DNA from: Asaia bogorensis
GTDB lineage: Bacteria > Pseudomonadota > Alphaproteobacteria > Reyranellales > Reyranellaceae
DNA length: 58,327 nt
Direction: 5' to 3'
Assembly (NCBI GenBank): GCA_945905835.1
Contig: CAMDQJ010000009.1
Span: 1-58,327, forward strand
The notes beneath the pieces were generated by a model. It did not search any database and was not told the DNA's origin. It saw only the letters and a program-made list of their open reading frames with translations. The translations under genes were made by a program, and so were the position numbers. Shown here in pieces: positions 1 through 11,507 of this stretch. Position 1 is the first letter of the stretch, and every line of letters starts with the position of its first letter.

Positions 1-61
1 CCAGGCATTCGATCGAAGCGCTGGTCCCCCGACTGCCTTGGAAAGCGACGGGAGGCGGAAG

Positions 62-88
62 TTCAACAGCGATTAAGTGTGATATACT
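62..88 (+). promoter_or_regulatory. candidate promoter of the SulP transporter gene
   Basis: An extended -10 element (TGA then TATACT at 83-88) lies 75 bases before the SulP start codon, with a weak -35 match TTCAAC at 62-67 and a short 15-base spacer. The sequence match is direct; promoter function is inference. A short reading frame ending at base 76 (…RRKFNSD, stop TAA) could be the tail of a gene that begins left of the window, but nothing identifies it. Confidence 0.35.
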
Positions 89-163
89 GACGGCGGCATC
101 CACGAACGATGGCTCGGGACGGCAGCGCCGGCCCGGCATTTCGACGCGAGGCACCCGACGCCG

Positions 164-1873
164 ATGACACAGACCCGTACCGACCCGACTGCGTCGCCGC
201 CGGGCTTCGTCAATCTCTTCACGCCCAAGCTGATCACGGTCTTGCGCGAGGGCTATGGTCTGGCCGATCTCCGCGCCGACGTCGTGGCGGGTCTGACCGT
301 CGCCATCGTCGCGCTGCCGCTCTCGATGGCGATCGCCATCGCATCGGGGACGACACCCGACCGGGGGCTCTACACGGCGATCGTCGGCGGCTTCCTCATC
401 TCGCTGCTGGGCGGCAGCCGGTTCCAGATCGGCGGCCCGGCCGGCGCCTTCATCGTGCTGGTGTCGGCATCGGTTGCGCGGCACGGCATCGAGGGCGTCG
501 CGCTCGCCATGGTGTTGGCCGGTATCATGACGATGGCGATCGGCTTCATGCGGCTGGGAACCTACATCAGGTTCATCCCGTTTCCGGTGACGGTGGGCTT
601 CACCGCCGGCATCGCCGTCATCATCTTCGCCAGCCAGATAAAAGACCTTTTGGGCCTCACGTTGCCGGGCAAGGAGCCGGGCGAGATCGTGGCCAAGGTC
701 GAGGCGCTGTTCCACGCGTCGGGCACTATCAATCCTGCCGCGGTCGTTCTGGCGCTGGTGTCGATCGGACTGATCGTCGGCGTCAGAAAGCAGCGCCCGC
801 ACTGGCCCGGCATGCTGATCGCCGTCGTCGTCACGGCCTTCGCGACCTGGGGCTTCAACCTCCCGGTGGAAACCATCGGCACGCGCTTCGGCGGCATCCC
901 CTCGATGCTGCCGGCGCCGCATCTGCCGGAATTCTCCTTCGCCAAGATGCAGGCCGTGCTGCCTGATGCACTTGCCTTCGCGCTGCTCGGCGCCATCGAG
1001 TCGCTGCTGTCGGCCGTGGTCGCCGACGGCATGACCGGCCGCCGCCACCGCTCCAATACGGAGCTGGTGGCGCAAGGTGTCGCCAACATCGGTTCGGCGC
1101 TGTTCGGCGGCATCTGCGCCACTGGCACGATCGCGCGCACCGCGACCAACGTGCGCGCCGGTGGACGCACCCCGGTCGCCGGCATACTGCACGCGCTCTT
1201 TCTGCTGCTGTTCATGCTGATCGCAGCGCCGCTGGCTTCGTATATCCCGCTCGCGGCGCTGGCCGGCGTGCTGGCGACGGTGGCGTGCAACATGGCCGAG
1301 AAGCACGAGATCGCCACCCTGCTGCGCTCCTCGCGTGGCGATGCCGTCGTCCTGCTCGCGACCTTCGGGCTCACGGTCTTCCGCGACCTCACCGAGGGCA
1401 TCGTCGTGGGTTTTGCGCTCGGCGCCGTGCTGTTCATCCACCGCATGACGACGGCGATAGGGATCGAGGCGCATGGCCCGACCGTGCCGCCCGACCGCGC
1501 CGATGCGGCCGGCCCGCGCACGCCCTACGATCCGAGCCTCGCCACCGACAGCGCCATCGTGGTCTACCGCCTGACCGGCGCATTCTTCTTCGGCACGGCG
1601 GCGACCGTCGGCGCCGTGCTCGACCGCATCGCCGATCGCCACAAGGCCTTCGTCATCGATTTCGCGGCGGTGCCCTTTGTCGATTCGACGGCGGCCAATG
1701 TCATCGCCAGCCTCGGCCGCAAGGCCGAGCGCGACGGCGTGCGTTTCTACATCACCGGCGCGGCACCCAATGTCCGCTCGGCACTGCAGGCCGCGGGCGC
1801 GCGCGCGCCGCTGGTGCACTACCGCGCGGCCATCGACGACGCCGTGCGCGAGGCGCACCTGCCCTCAGGCTGA
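164..1873 (+). CDS. SulP family anion transporter with STAS domain
   Basis: A 569-residue inner-membrane anion transporter of the SLC26/SulP family. Members carry sulfate, bicarbonate or dicarboxylates; the substrate cannot be read from this sequence. Residues about 35-420 are a long run of hydrophobic helices, including the family-typical segment with FQIGGPAGAFIVL near residue 88. A cytoplasmic STAS domain follows at about 465-560, with VIDFAAVPFVDSTAANVI near residue 498; the DST region is the usual regulatory site. Length fits the family. ATG at 164 is preceded by CGACGCCG with no strong ribosome binding site, so the start is moderately certain. The 3' end overlaps the end of the opposing catalase-like remnant by 9 bases. 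No carbonic anhydrase gene is visible beside it. Confidence 0.9.
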   Translation: MTQTRTDPTASPPGFVNLFTPKLITVLREGYGLADLRADVVAGLTVAIVALPLSMAIAIASGTTPDRGLYTAIVGGFLISLLGGSRFQIGGPAGAFIVLVSASVARHGIEGVALAMVLAGIMTMAIGFMRLGTYIRFIPFPVTVGFTAGIAVIIFASQIKDLLGLTLPGKEPGEIVAKVEALFHASGTINPAAVVLALVSIGLIVGVRKQRPHWPGMLIAVVVTAFATWGFNLPVETIGTRFGGIPSMLPAPHLPEFSFAKMQAVLPDALAFALLGAIESLLSAVVADGMTGRRHRSNTELVAQGVANIGSALFGGICATGTIARTATNVRAGGRTPVAGILHALFLLLFMLIAAPLASYIPLAALAGVLATVACNMAEKHEIATLLRSSRGDAVVLLATFGLTVFRDLTEGIVVGFALGAVLFIHRMTTAIGIEAHGPTVPPDRADAAGPRTPYDPSLATDSAIVVYRLTGAFFFGTAATVGAVLDRIADRHKAFVIDFAAVPFVDSTAANVIASLGRKAERDGVRFYITGAAPNVRSALQAAGARAPLVHYRAAIDDAVREAHLPSG

Positions 1874-2581
1874 GGCGCCGCGGCCCTTCTGGCTCGCGAA
1901 GTAGGCGACCTTGCGCGCGCGCATGACCTCGCCCAAAGGCCGATGGGCCAAAAGCCCGCTCCATGGATCGAACCTGGCCGCCTCTGTTTCGGCTAAGAGT
2001 CCGTCGCCGCTCTGCTGCGGCACCGTGAGGCGGGCCACGGTGACGATCGGCGTCGCGTTGTCGGGCCATGGCTTCGAGGCGTCCTCGATCGGCGTCGTTG
2101 CCTCGTCGACGAAGAATTGCAGCTCGAGATCCCAGGCGACCGGGCCGGCGGCCAGGCGGTCGCGCATGTCCTGGACGATGTCCGTGGACGGCTCGCGCCG
2201 GGCCGGATTGCCGGTCGGCTTCAGGCGCGCGCGCGGCATAGGGGCTGCAGGCGTGTGGCGAGACGGTGTTGAAGCGTTCGTTGGCGAAGCTGTCGAACTT
2301 CTTGCTCGGGATCGCAAACAGCGTGCGCAGGCGCGCCCATCCGCCGCCGAGGCCATAGGCCGTGAACAAATGGAGGATGCCGCGCGCCATGCCGTGCGTG
2401 GCGGCTTCGACGAAAGCCACGAACTCGCGGCTGTCGTGCGAGGTCAGGCGGTCCTGGTTTATCATCAGGAAATCCTGGTGATCCGTCGTGCCGCCGAGCG
2501 CGCCCTCGCCTGCGACGTCGAACACCTTCAGCGCGAAGCCCCTGATGTCGGGGCGCGAGTTGGGCTGGATGTCGGGGCCGC
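1865..2581 (-). pseudogene. catalase-like (heme peroxidase) gene remnant, 5' truncated and frameshifted
   Basis: Remnant of a gene for a small catalase-related protein. Reading leftwards from 2581 the frame gives PDIRGFALKVFDV, then TTDHQDFLMINQ, both typical of the catalase fold after the heme-distal region. At the alternating GC tract 2223-2236 the meaning jumps to another frame (RLKPTGNPARRE, then WDLELQFFVDE, ending FASQKGRGASA), which continues the same family to its natural C-terminus. The N-terminal third, with the distal His and start codon, is missing: at about 2575-2585 the homology stops and a fragment of an unrelated plus-strand gene begins. Truncation plus frameshift make an active product very unlikely. 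The frameshift alone could be a sequencing error in the GC repeat; the truncation could not be explained that way. Confidence 0.75.
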
Positions 2582-2665
2582 CGCACGCAGGTCTGGACGA
2601 CGCGCATCACGACGGCAGAAGGCAAGCTGGTGGCCGTGGTGACGCAGACACAGATGGTGCTTTAG
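2582..2665 (+). pseudogene. C-terminal fragment of a hotdog-fold thioesterase
   Basis: The plus-strand frame from 2582 reads RTQVWTTRIT, then [14 protein letters not shown] and a TAG stop. This is the last beta-strand pair of PaaI/YbgC-type hotdog thioesterases (pattern [25 protein letters not shown]). About 27 residues remain of an expected 130-150, with no start codon or upstream domain. It abuts the truncated catalase-like gene head to head, so both genes lost their 5' ends at one junction. Family assignment rests on this short motif, hence moderate confidence. Confidence 0.6.
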
Positions 2666-2669
2666 GGAA

Positions 2670-2690
2670 GCGGCGCGCTTCGCGCGCCGC
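2670..2690 (-). terminator. GC-rich stem-loop directly after gyrB
   Basis: A perfect 9-bp stem (GCGGCGCGC / GCGCGCCGC) with a TTC loop sits one base past the gyrB stop codon. There is no T-run on either strand, so it may be a structured 3' end or a weak terminator rather than a classical intrinsic one. It could serve the thioesterase remnant on the other strand equally well. Confidence 0.4.
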
Positions 2691-6404
<3,714 letters not shown>

Positions 6405-6408
<4 letters not shown>

Positions 6409-7523
6409 ACCCGCATCGGCATCAGCACGTAGAGCGCGCTCTCGTCGGCGCCATCGCGCACCAGAGTGGGGGACCCGGCATCGGCCATCAGGAAGCGCGC
6501 CTCGGCGCCCGCGATCTGCTCGGTGATGTCGAGCAGGTAGCGCGAGTTGAAGCCGATCTCGATGGCGGCGGCCTTGTAGTCGACTTCGATCTCTTCGGTG
6601 GCGCTGCCGGCGTCGGGGCTGGTGGCCGAGAGCGTGACCACGCCCTCGGCGACGGCGAGCTTGATGGCGCGCGACTTCTCCGTGGAGATGGTCGAGACGC
6701 GGTCGACGGCATGGGCGAATTCCTTGCAGGGAACGCTCAGGACCTTGTCGTTGCCGGTCGGGATGACGCGCTCGTAGTCGGGGAAGGTGCCGTCGATCAG
6801 CTTGCTGACCAGGGTGACGTTGCCGCTGACGAAGCGGATGCGGGTGTCGGAAAGCTCGATGTCGACCGAGCCGTCGCTCTCGTCCAGAAGCTTGCGGACC
6901 TCGCCCACCGTCTTGCGCGGCACGATCACGCCGGGGATCTCGGCGGCGCCCTTGGGCATCGGCACTTCCACCCGGGCCAGGCGATGGCCGTCGGTGGCGA
7001 CGCCGCGCAGCACCTGGGTGCCGCCGGAGGTCGCGGCATGGAAGTAGATGCCGTTCAGGTAGTAGCGGGTTTCCTCGTTCGAGATCGCAAAACGCGTGCG
7101 GTCGATGATGCCCTTGAGGTCGGTCGCCGGCAGCTGGAAGCGGTGCGGCAGGTCGCCCTCGGACATCGCCGGGAAGTCGGCCGGCGGCAGGCATTGCAGG
7201 GTAAAGCGCGAGCGGCCGGCCTTGATCACCAGGGTGCCGCCGTCGGAAGCCGTTTCCAGCTCGACCTGGGCGCCGTCCGGCAGCTTGCGCACGATCTCGT
7301 AGAGGGTATGCGCCGGGGCCGTCGTGGAGCCGGTTTTGGAGGCGCTGCAATCGACCGTTTCGGCGATCGACAGGTCCATGTCGGTCGCCGCCAGGCTCAA
7401 CCGGCCCTTCTGGGCGGTGATCAGGACGTTCGACAGGATGGGGATGGTGTTACGTCGTTCGACGACACTTTGGACGTGAGCCAGAGCCTTGAGGAGGGCT
7501 GCCCGTTCGATCGTCAGTTTCAT
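6405..7523 (-). CDS. dnaN: DNA polymerase III beta sliding clamp
   Basis: Ring-shaped processivity clamp of the replicative polymerase; it also recruits repair polymerases and Hda-type regulators. The 372-residue product begins MKLTIERAALLKALAHVQSV with the next segment NTIPILSNVLI, and ends YVLMPMRV, all hallmarks of DnaN. ATG at 7523 is chosen over an upstream extension of 19 codons because it matches the conserved N-terminus. The gene overlaps recF by 4 bases (ATGA) and lies 280 bases downstream of dnaA. That gap holds the dnaA terminator and an interspersed repeat, so dnaN probably has its own promoter in the gap. Confidence 0.98.
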
Positions 7524-7697
7524 GGGATTTATCGTTTCAGCGGGTTGCGAAAGAGGAGCCAAAATAAGCGTTTTAGACACCCCGTTTCGCGGTGGCCCGG
7601 AGGCCCGGCGGAACGGTTGGGAACTATAGCACGGGCCGCGCCAGCCGAAAGCGATTTCACCCGCAATTTGAGGCTCTTAGGGGGCGCAATAAGCATG

Positions 7698-7723
7698 AAA
7701 AAGGGGGCCTTTCGAGGCCCCCT
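7698..7723 (-). terminator. intrinsic terminator downstream of dnaA
   Basis: On the minus strand a perfect 8-bp stem AGGGGGCC / GGCCCCCT with a 6-base loop is followed at once by TTTTT (plus-strand A-run 7698-7702). It lies about 80 bases past the dnaA stop and before dnaN, so it probably separates dnaA from dnaN transcription. Confidence 0.75.
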
Positions 7724-7803
7724 CCCCAACCCTCGCCCGAAGCGGGGGAGGGAGGAAGAATCATATTCCCTCCCCCGTCACACGGGAGAGGGTAGGGTGG
7801 GGG
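7713..7803. repeat. interspersed GC-rich palindromic intergenic repeat, copy 1
   Basis: Between dnaN and dnaA lies a stretch of alternating C-rich and G-rich blocks (CCCTCCCC, GCGGGGGAGGGAGG, CCCTCCCCCG, CGGGAGAGGGTAGGGTGGGGG) that can fold into several hairpins. A related stretch lies between yejB and yejA (53808-53872), sharing the CTCCCCC…GGGGGAGG core. Extragenic palindromes of this look are widespread in alphaproteobacteria; no specific family name is claimed. Confidence 0.55.
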
Positions 7804-9213
7804 TCAGCCCTGCAACTGACGCTTGAGCAACTCCACGTCCTCTGCAATCGAATGATCCGAGACCTTGAGCTCCTCGATCTTGCGCACGGCATGCATGACC
7901 GTGGTGTGGTCGCGGTTGCCGAAGCGCTTGCCGATCTGCGGCAGGCTGAGCGTGGTGAGCTGCTTGGCGAGGTACATCGCCACCTGGCGCGGCCGGGCGA
8001 CCGAACGCGCGCGCCGCGGGGAGCTCATCTCGGCCAGCTTGATGTTGTAGTGGGCGGCCACCCGCTGCTGGATCTCGTCGACCGTGACCTTGCGGTCGGC
8101 CTGGCGCAGCAGGTCGTGCAGCACGTCCTGCGCCATCTCGACGGTGATCTCGCGGCCGATCAACTGGCCGTGGGCGACGACGCGGTTCAATGCGCCCTCG
8201 AGCTCGCGGATATTGGTGCTGATCTTGTGGGCGAGGAACTCCAGCACCGCCGTCGGCACCGGCACCCGGGCATTCTCCGCCTTGGTCTGCAGGATGGAGA
8301 GCCGCAACTCGTATGTAGACGAATGAATGTCGGCGGCCAGCCCGCTGCCCAGGCGCGAGCGCATGCGCTCCTCGATATCCTGAAGTTCGCTGGGCGGTTT
8401 TTCGGACGACAGCACGATCTGCTTGTTCTGCTCGACCAGCGAACTGAAGGTGAAGAAGAATTCGTCCTGGCTGGCTTCCTTGCCGCAGATGAACTGCACG
8501 TCGTCGACCATCAGCACGTCGACGTTGCGGAACAGCTCCTTGAACTGGTTGGTGTTCTTGGTCCGCAGCGCCTGGATGAAGCGGTTCACGAAGCTTTCGG
8601 CGGTCAGGTAAAGCACGCGGATCTTGGGATCGCGGTCGCGCAGCGCGTGCCAGATGGCGTGCATCAGGTGGGTCTTGCCCAGGCCGACGCCGCCAAAGAT
8701 GTAGAGAGGGTTGCGCTCGGGCAGCGGCCGGTCCTGCTCGGCGATGTTGCGGGCGGCGGCATAGGCGAACTCGTTGGGCTTGCCGACTACGAAGTTGGCG
8801 AAGGTGTAGCGCGCCTCGGGACCCGGGAAGATCTCGTCGCCGCCGCGGCCGATCGACGGCCCCATGCGCGGCATCGGCGGTTGGTAATTTTGTGACGAAG
8901 GGACCGGCGGCACGGCGATGATCTCGTTGGGGCGGCGCGGCGCCGGCGGCGGCACGAGATTGACCTCGACGTTTTTCACATCGGGTGTAACGGCCTGCCA
9001 ATAGGCCAGCACGCGGTCGCCGTAGTGACGGCCGACCCAGTCGCGCACGAAGCGCGTCGGGGCATAGAGCCGGAGCTTGCCCGACTTCAGCTCACCCAGC
9101 TCGACCTCGCCGAACCAGGTCTTGAAGGCCTTGTCGCCGATTTCCTTGCGCAGACGGTCGCAGACATGGGCCCAATTCGATTCCAGCTCCTTTCGGCCCG
9201 CGACATCGTCCAT
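7804..9213 (-). CDS. dnaA: chromosomal replication initiator protein DnaA
   Basis: AAA+ initiator that binds DnaA boxes and melts the origin. Domain I with WAHVCDRLRKEIGDKAFKTW is at the N-terminus; then a proline-rich linker, Walker A GGVGLGKTHL, Walker B VLMVDDVQFI, and the C-terminal DNA-binding helix-turn-helix with the DnaA signature RDHTTVMHAVRKIE. I prefer the ATG at 9213 (469 residues), preceded by GGGGACCGAT. A GTG at 9300 in the same frame would add 29 residues and overlap the end of the rhodanese gene by 16 bases; it has no clear ribosome binding site but cannot be excluded. The gene order dnaA-dnaN-recF-gyrB is the ancestral bacterial one, here all on the minus strand. Confidence 0.97.
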   Translation of the reverse strand: MDDVAGRKELESNWAHVCDRLRKEIGDKAFKTWFGEVELGELKSGKLRLYAPTRFVRDWVGRHYGDRVLAYWQAVTPDVKNVEVNLVPPPAPRRPNEIIAVPPVPSSQNYQPPMPRMGPSIGRGGDEIFPGPEARYTFANFVVGKPNEFAYAAARNIAEQDRPLPERNPLYIFGGVGLGKTHLMHAIWHALRDRDPKIRVLYLTAESFVNRFIQALRTKNTNQFKELFRNVDVLMVDDVQFICGKEASQDEFFFTFSSLVEQNKQIVLSSEKPPSELQDIEERMRSRLGSGLAADIHSSTYELRLSILQTKAENARVPVPTAVLEFLAHKISTNIRELEGALNRVVAHGQLIGREITVEMAQDVLHDLLRQADRKVTVDEIQQRVAAHYNIKLAEMSSPRRARSVARPRQVAMYLAKQLTTLSLPQIGKRFGNRDHTTVMHAVRKIEELKVSDHSIAEDVELLKRQLQG

Positions 9214-9284
9214 ATCGGTCCCCAATCCATTTTTTTGTTCGTACGAAGCTTCATTGTTACCAGAGATCGGCGTTTGAATTCTGG

Positions 9285-9749
9285 TCAAGTTTGCCTCCAC
9301 GGAAGTCCCGCTGCCTTCCAGCCCGCCGATCCGCCGCGCTTGGCTTGCGCGTCCAGAGGGCCCTCGAATCCGTCACTTATATTGAAGCAACTACTGTACC
9401 CGGCCGCGGTCATGGCTTTCGCCGCCGCGGCCGAACGCACTCCACTGCGACACAAAAAGAAAAGCGGCGCGTCCTTGTCCGCGACGTTGCCGGAAAGGCT
9501 GGCCACGAACTCGGGGTTGGGCTGCATGCTGGGGAAGACCTGCCATTCGAGCAGTCCCGGCTTGGTGTCGACAGCCGCGAGGTCGGGCACGCCGACGTAA
9601 TTCCACTCGGCGCGCGTGCGCACGTCGATCAGGGCCGCGTCCTTGCGCTCACCCAGGATTTTCCAGACCGTTGCCGGCGTCACATCTCCGGCGTAGCCGG
9701 AAGCGGGGGACACCTCATACGTGCCGGCAATCTTTTTGTCTTTCGACAT
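9285..9749 (-). CDS. rhodanese-like domain protein
   Basis: A single-domain rhodanese of 154 residues, a sulfurtransferase fold that carries persulfide on an active-site cysteine. The segments ALIDVRTRAEWNYVGVPDL and FFLCRSGVRSAAAAKAM are typical; the cysteine of CRSGVRS is the predicted catalytic residue, so the protein should be active rather than a degenerate member. There is no signal peptide, hence cytoplasmic. It lies immediately upstream of dnaA on the same strand, and its stop codon falls inside the alternative dnaA 5' end, so the two may be co-transcribed. The physiological sulfur acceptor cannot be inferred from context. Confidence 0.88.
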   Translation of the reverse strand: MSKDKKIAGTYEVSPASGYAGDVTPATVWKILGERKDAALIDVRTRAEWNYVGVPDLAAVDTKPGLLEWQVFPSMQPNPEFVASLSGNVADKDAPLFFLCRSGVRSAAAAKAMTAAGYSSCFNISDGFEGPLDAQAKRGGSAGWKAAGLPWRQT

Positions 9750-10280
9750 GGCCCCCGCTCTTCATTTTGACGAAGCGGTGCGCGGGATGACGAGCCGGCG
9801 ATCGAAAGGGAATGCACGAAGCAAAGCGCGTGGCGACAAAAATCTGTGGTGCGCGTCGTTCTGGGAGACGCTGCGGTTATCGGTCGTCGCGGTCGCTGAA
9901 AACGCTTCGGCTCTCTCCCCTCGTCTCGTATTGGGCGGAGAGCATACTGGACCCTCGTCTCCGCCTTGGCTCGCGTACAGTGCCCCACGCCTCGTTCGCG
10001 ATGGGTCGACCTTTAGCAGACCCGATACGGAGCGCAATGGACTCGGATGCGCAACTAAGCACATGATTCATTTTCTTGATCGAGCGATTCGATTGACAAC
10101 TTTGGCAATTCGTTTTTTTCGTGCGCGCAACTCGCGATGCCGTTCAATATCTAGCGCCTCACGCGCCGCGCCACCCGATAAAAGCGAATCGTATGTCTTT
10201 CGCCCAATCCACAACTAACAAACTTCTACGGCGGCGTTACAATTGTTTTCCGCCGCCGGCGAATAAAAAAAAAAGAGCTC
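9750..10280. other. 530-base intergenic region between rhodanese gene and rpsT; origin not demonstrated
   Basis: This is the longest gene-free stretch of the replication block and contains AT-richer parts (10058-10125 and 10200-10290). It is where an origin might be sought next to dnaA. However, I find no match to the DnaA box TTATCCACA on either strand; the nearest are CAATCCACA at 10205 and isolated TGTGG at 9845. Many alphaproteobacteria have their origin elsewhere, for example near hemE. Open frames here are short and unlike any family I know. It probably holds the promoter of the rhodanese-dnaA unit. Confidence 0.4.
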
Positions 10281-10313
10281 AAAAAAGAAAACGCCGCTCG
10301 AGTGAGCGGCGTT
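10281..10313 (-). terminator. intrinsic terminator downstream of rpsT
   Basis: A perfect 10-bp stem AACGCCGCTC / GAGCGGCGTT (10290-10313) with a 4-base loop. On the minus strand it is followed by TTTCTTTTTT. It lies 48 bases past the rpsT stop codon. A second T-rich run (minus strand of 10265-10274) follows. One of the clearest regulatory elements in the window. Confidence 0.88.
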
Positions 10314-10360
10314 CATATTCGCTTAAGGTGAGTTGCCCTCTCAGGCCATTGCCCCGATGC

Positions 10361-10624
10361 TCAGGCCATCGCCTTGATGCGAGCGACCAGGCGCGAGATG
10401 CGGCGGCCGGCGGCGTTCTTGGTGACGACGCGCTTGTCGGCGCCGCGCTGGATCTCGGACTGCGCGGCGCGCAGCGCTTCGGCGGCCGCCTTCTTGTCGC
10501 CGGCGGCGATCGCTTCCTGCACCTTCTTGACGGAGCCGCGCACGCGGCTGCGGCGCGCCGTATTCACGGCGGTGCGCTTCACGGTTTGACGGGCGCGCTT
10601 TTCAGCCGACTTGTGACTGGCCAT
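10361..10624 (-). CDS. rpsT: 30S ribosomal protein S20
   Basis: Small-subunit ribosomal protein S20, which binds 16S rRNA early in assembly. The 87-residue, strongly basic protein begins [17 protein letters not shown], carries [14 protein letters not shown], and ends [14 protein letters not shown], all family-typical. It is a single-gene unit with its own promoter (10651-10679) and terminator (10281-10313). The start ATG at 10624 is preceded by GAGGACGAA. Proximity of rpsT to dnaA is common in alphaproteobacteria. Confidence 0.98.
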   Translation of the reverse strand: MASHKSAEKRARQTVKRTAVNTARRSRVRGSVKKVQEAIAAGDKKAAAEALRAAQSEIQRGADKRVVTKNAAGRRISRLVARIKAMA

Positions 10625-10650
10625 TTCGTCCTCTTCCTCGGAAGGGCGCG

Positions 10651-10679
10651 CTTATACGGGCCATATAAGGACCGGTCAA
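10651..10679 (-). promoter_or_regulatory. sigma-70-type promoter of rpsT
   Basis: On the minus strand: -35 TTGACC (10679-10674), a 17-base spacer, and -10 TATAAG (10656-10651), 27 bases before the rpsT start codon. Spacing and both hexamers are near consensus, as expected for a strongly expressed ribosomal protein gene. Confidence 0.8.
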
Positions 10680-10698
10680 GCAGCGCAAAATCGGCATT

Positions 10699-11481
10699 TT
10701 ACCGGTGCTTCCAGGCGGGCTTCCGTTTGTCGGCGAAGGCGCTCATGCCCTCGGCCCGATCCTCGAAGGCGAAGGTGGCGTGGAAGGTGCGGCGCTCGAA
10801 GCGCACGCCCTCGGCCAGCGTCGTCTCGAAGGCGCGGTTGACCGACTCCTTGGCCACCATGGTGGCCAGCAGCGACATGCCGGCGATCTTTTCGGCGGTG
10901 GCGATGGCGTCGTCCATTAGTTGGGCGAGCGGCACCACCCGGCTCACCAACCCGCAGCGCTCGGCTTCCGCGGCGTCCATCATGCGGCCGGTCAGGATCA
11001 TGTCCATGGCCTTGGACTTGCCGACGAAGCGCGGCAGGCGCTGCGTGCCGCCGGAACCCGGAATGGTGCCGAGGTTTATCTCCGGCTGGCCGAACTTGGC
11101 GTTGTCGGCGGCGATGATGAAGTCGCACATCATGGCGACCTCGCAGCCGCCGCCCAGCGCGTAGCCCGCGACCGCCGCCACGATCGGCTTTCGCACGGTG
11201 CTTACCTTCTCCCAGCCCACGGTGATGAAGTCCTGCAGGAAGACATCCTGGTACGACTTCTCCTTCATCTCCTTGATGTCGGCGCCGGCGGCGAAGGCCT
11301 TGTCGCTGCCGGTCAGCACCATGCAGCCGATACTGGCGTCGGCTTCGAAGGCGTCGAGCGCCTGACCCAATTCGCGGATCAAATCTGCACAGAGAGAGTT
11401 CAGTGCCTTCGGACGGTGCAGACGAATGATGCCGACCCGGCCTTTTATCTTTGTTTGGATATTTTCGTAGGTGGCACTCAT
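10699..11481 (-). CDS. enoyl-CoA hydratase/isomerase family protein
   Basis: Crotonase-fold enzyme of 260 residues that hydrates trans-2-enoyl-CoA in fatty-acid beta-oxidation. Visible are the oxyanion-hole segment AGADIKEM, the segment GYALGGGCEVAMMCDF with the first catalytic Glu, and PEINLGTIPGSGGTQRLPR with the second Glu; both active-site glutamates are present, so true hydratase activity is likely. The ATG at 11481 is preceded by GGAGGGACC; the frame stays open upstream but without homology. The gene sits between mutM and rpsT, an order seen in many alphaproteobacteria. Start-proximal residues (MSATYENIQTKIKGRVGIIRL) match short-chain enoyl-CoA hydratases. Confidence 0.93.
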   Translation of the reverse strand: MSATYENIQTKIKGRVGIIRLHRPKALNSLCADLIRELGQALDAFEADASIGCMVLTGSDKAFAAGADIKEMKEKSYQDVFLQDFITVGWEKVSTVRKPIVAAVAGYALGGGCEVAMMCDFIIAADNAKFGQPEINLGTIPGSGGTQRLPRFVGKSKAMDMILTGRMMDAAEAERCGLVSRVVPLAQLMDDAIATAEKIAGMSLLATMVAKESVNRAFETTLAEGVRFERRTFHATFAFEDRAEGMSAFADKRKPAWKHR

Positions 11482-11507
11482 GGTCCCTCCGCTTTTTCTC
11501 TCGTTAG

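Noticed and set aside
6409..7350. A long upstream extension of the recF frame making a 728-residue protein
   Set aside because: The extra part is the antisense-like shadow of dnaN with Arg/Pro/Gly-rich text and no domain; recF starts at the ATGA overlap.
10205..10213. CAATCCACA as a DnaA box
   Set aside because: Two mismatches to the consensus and no second box nearby; not enough to call an origin.
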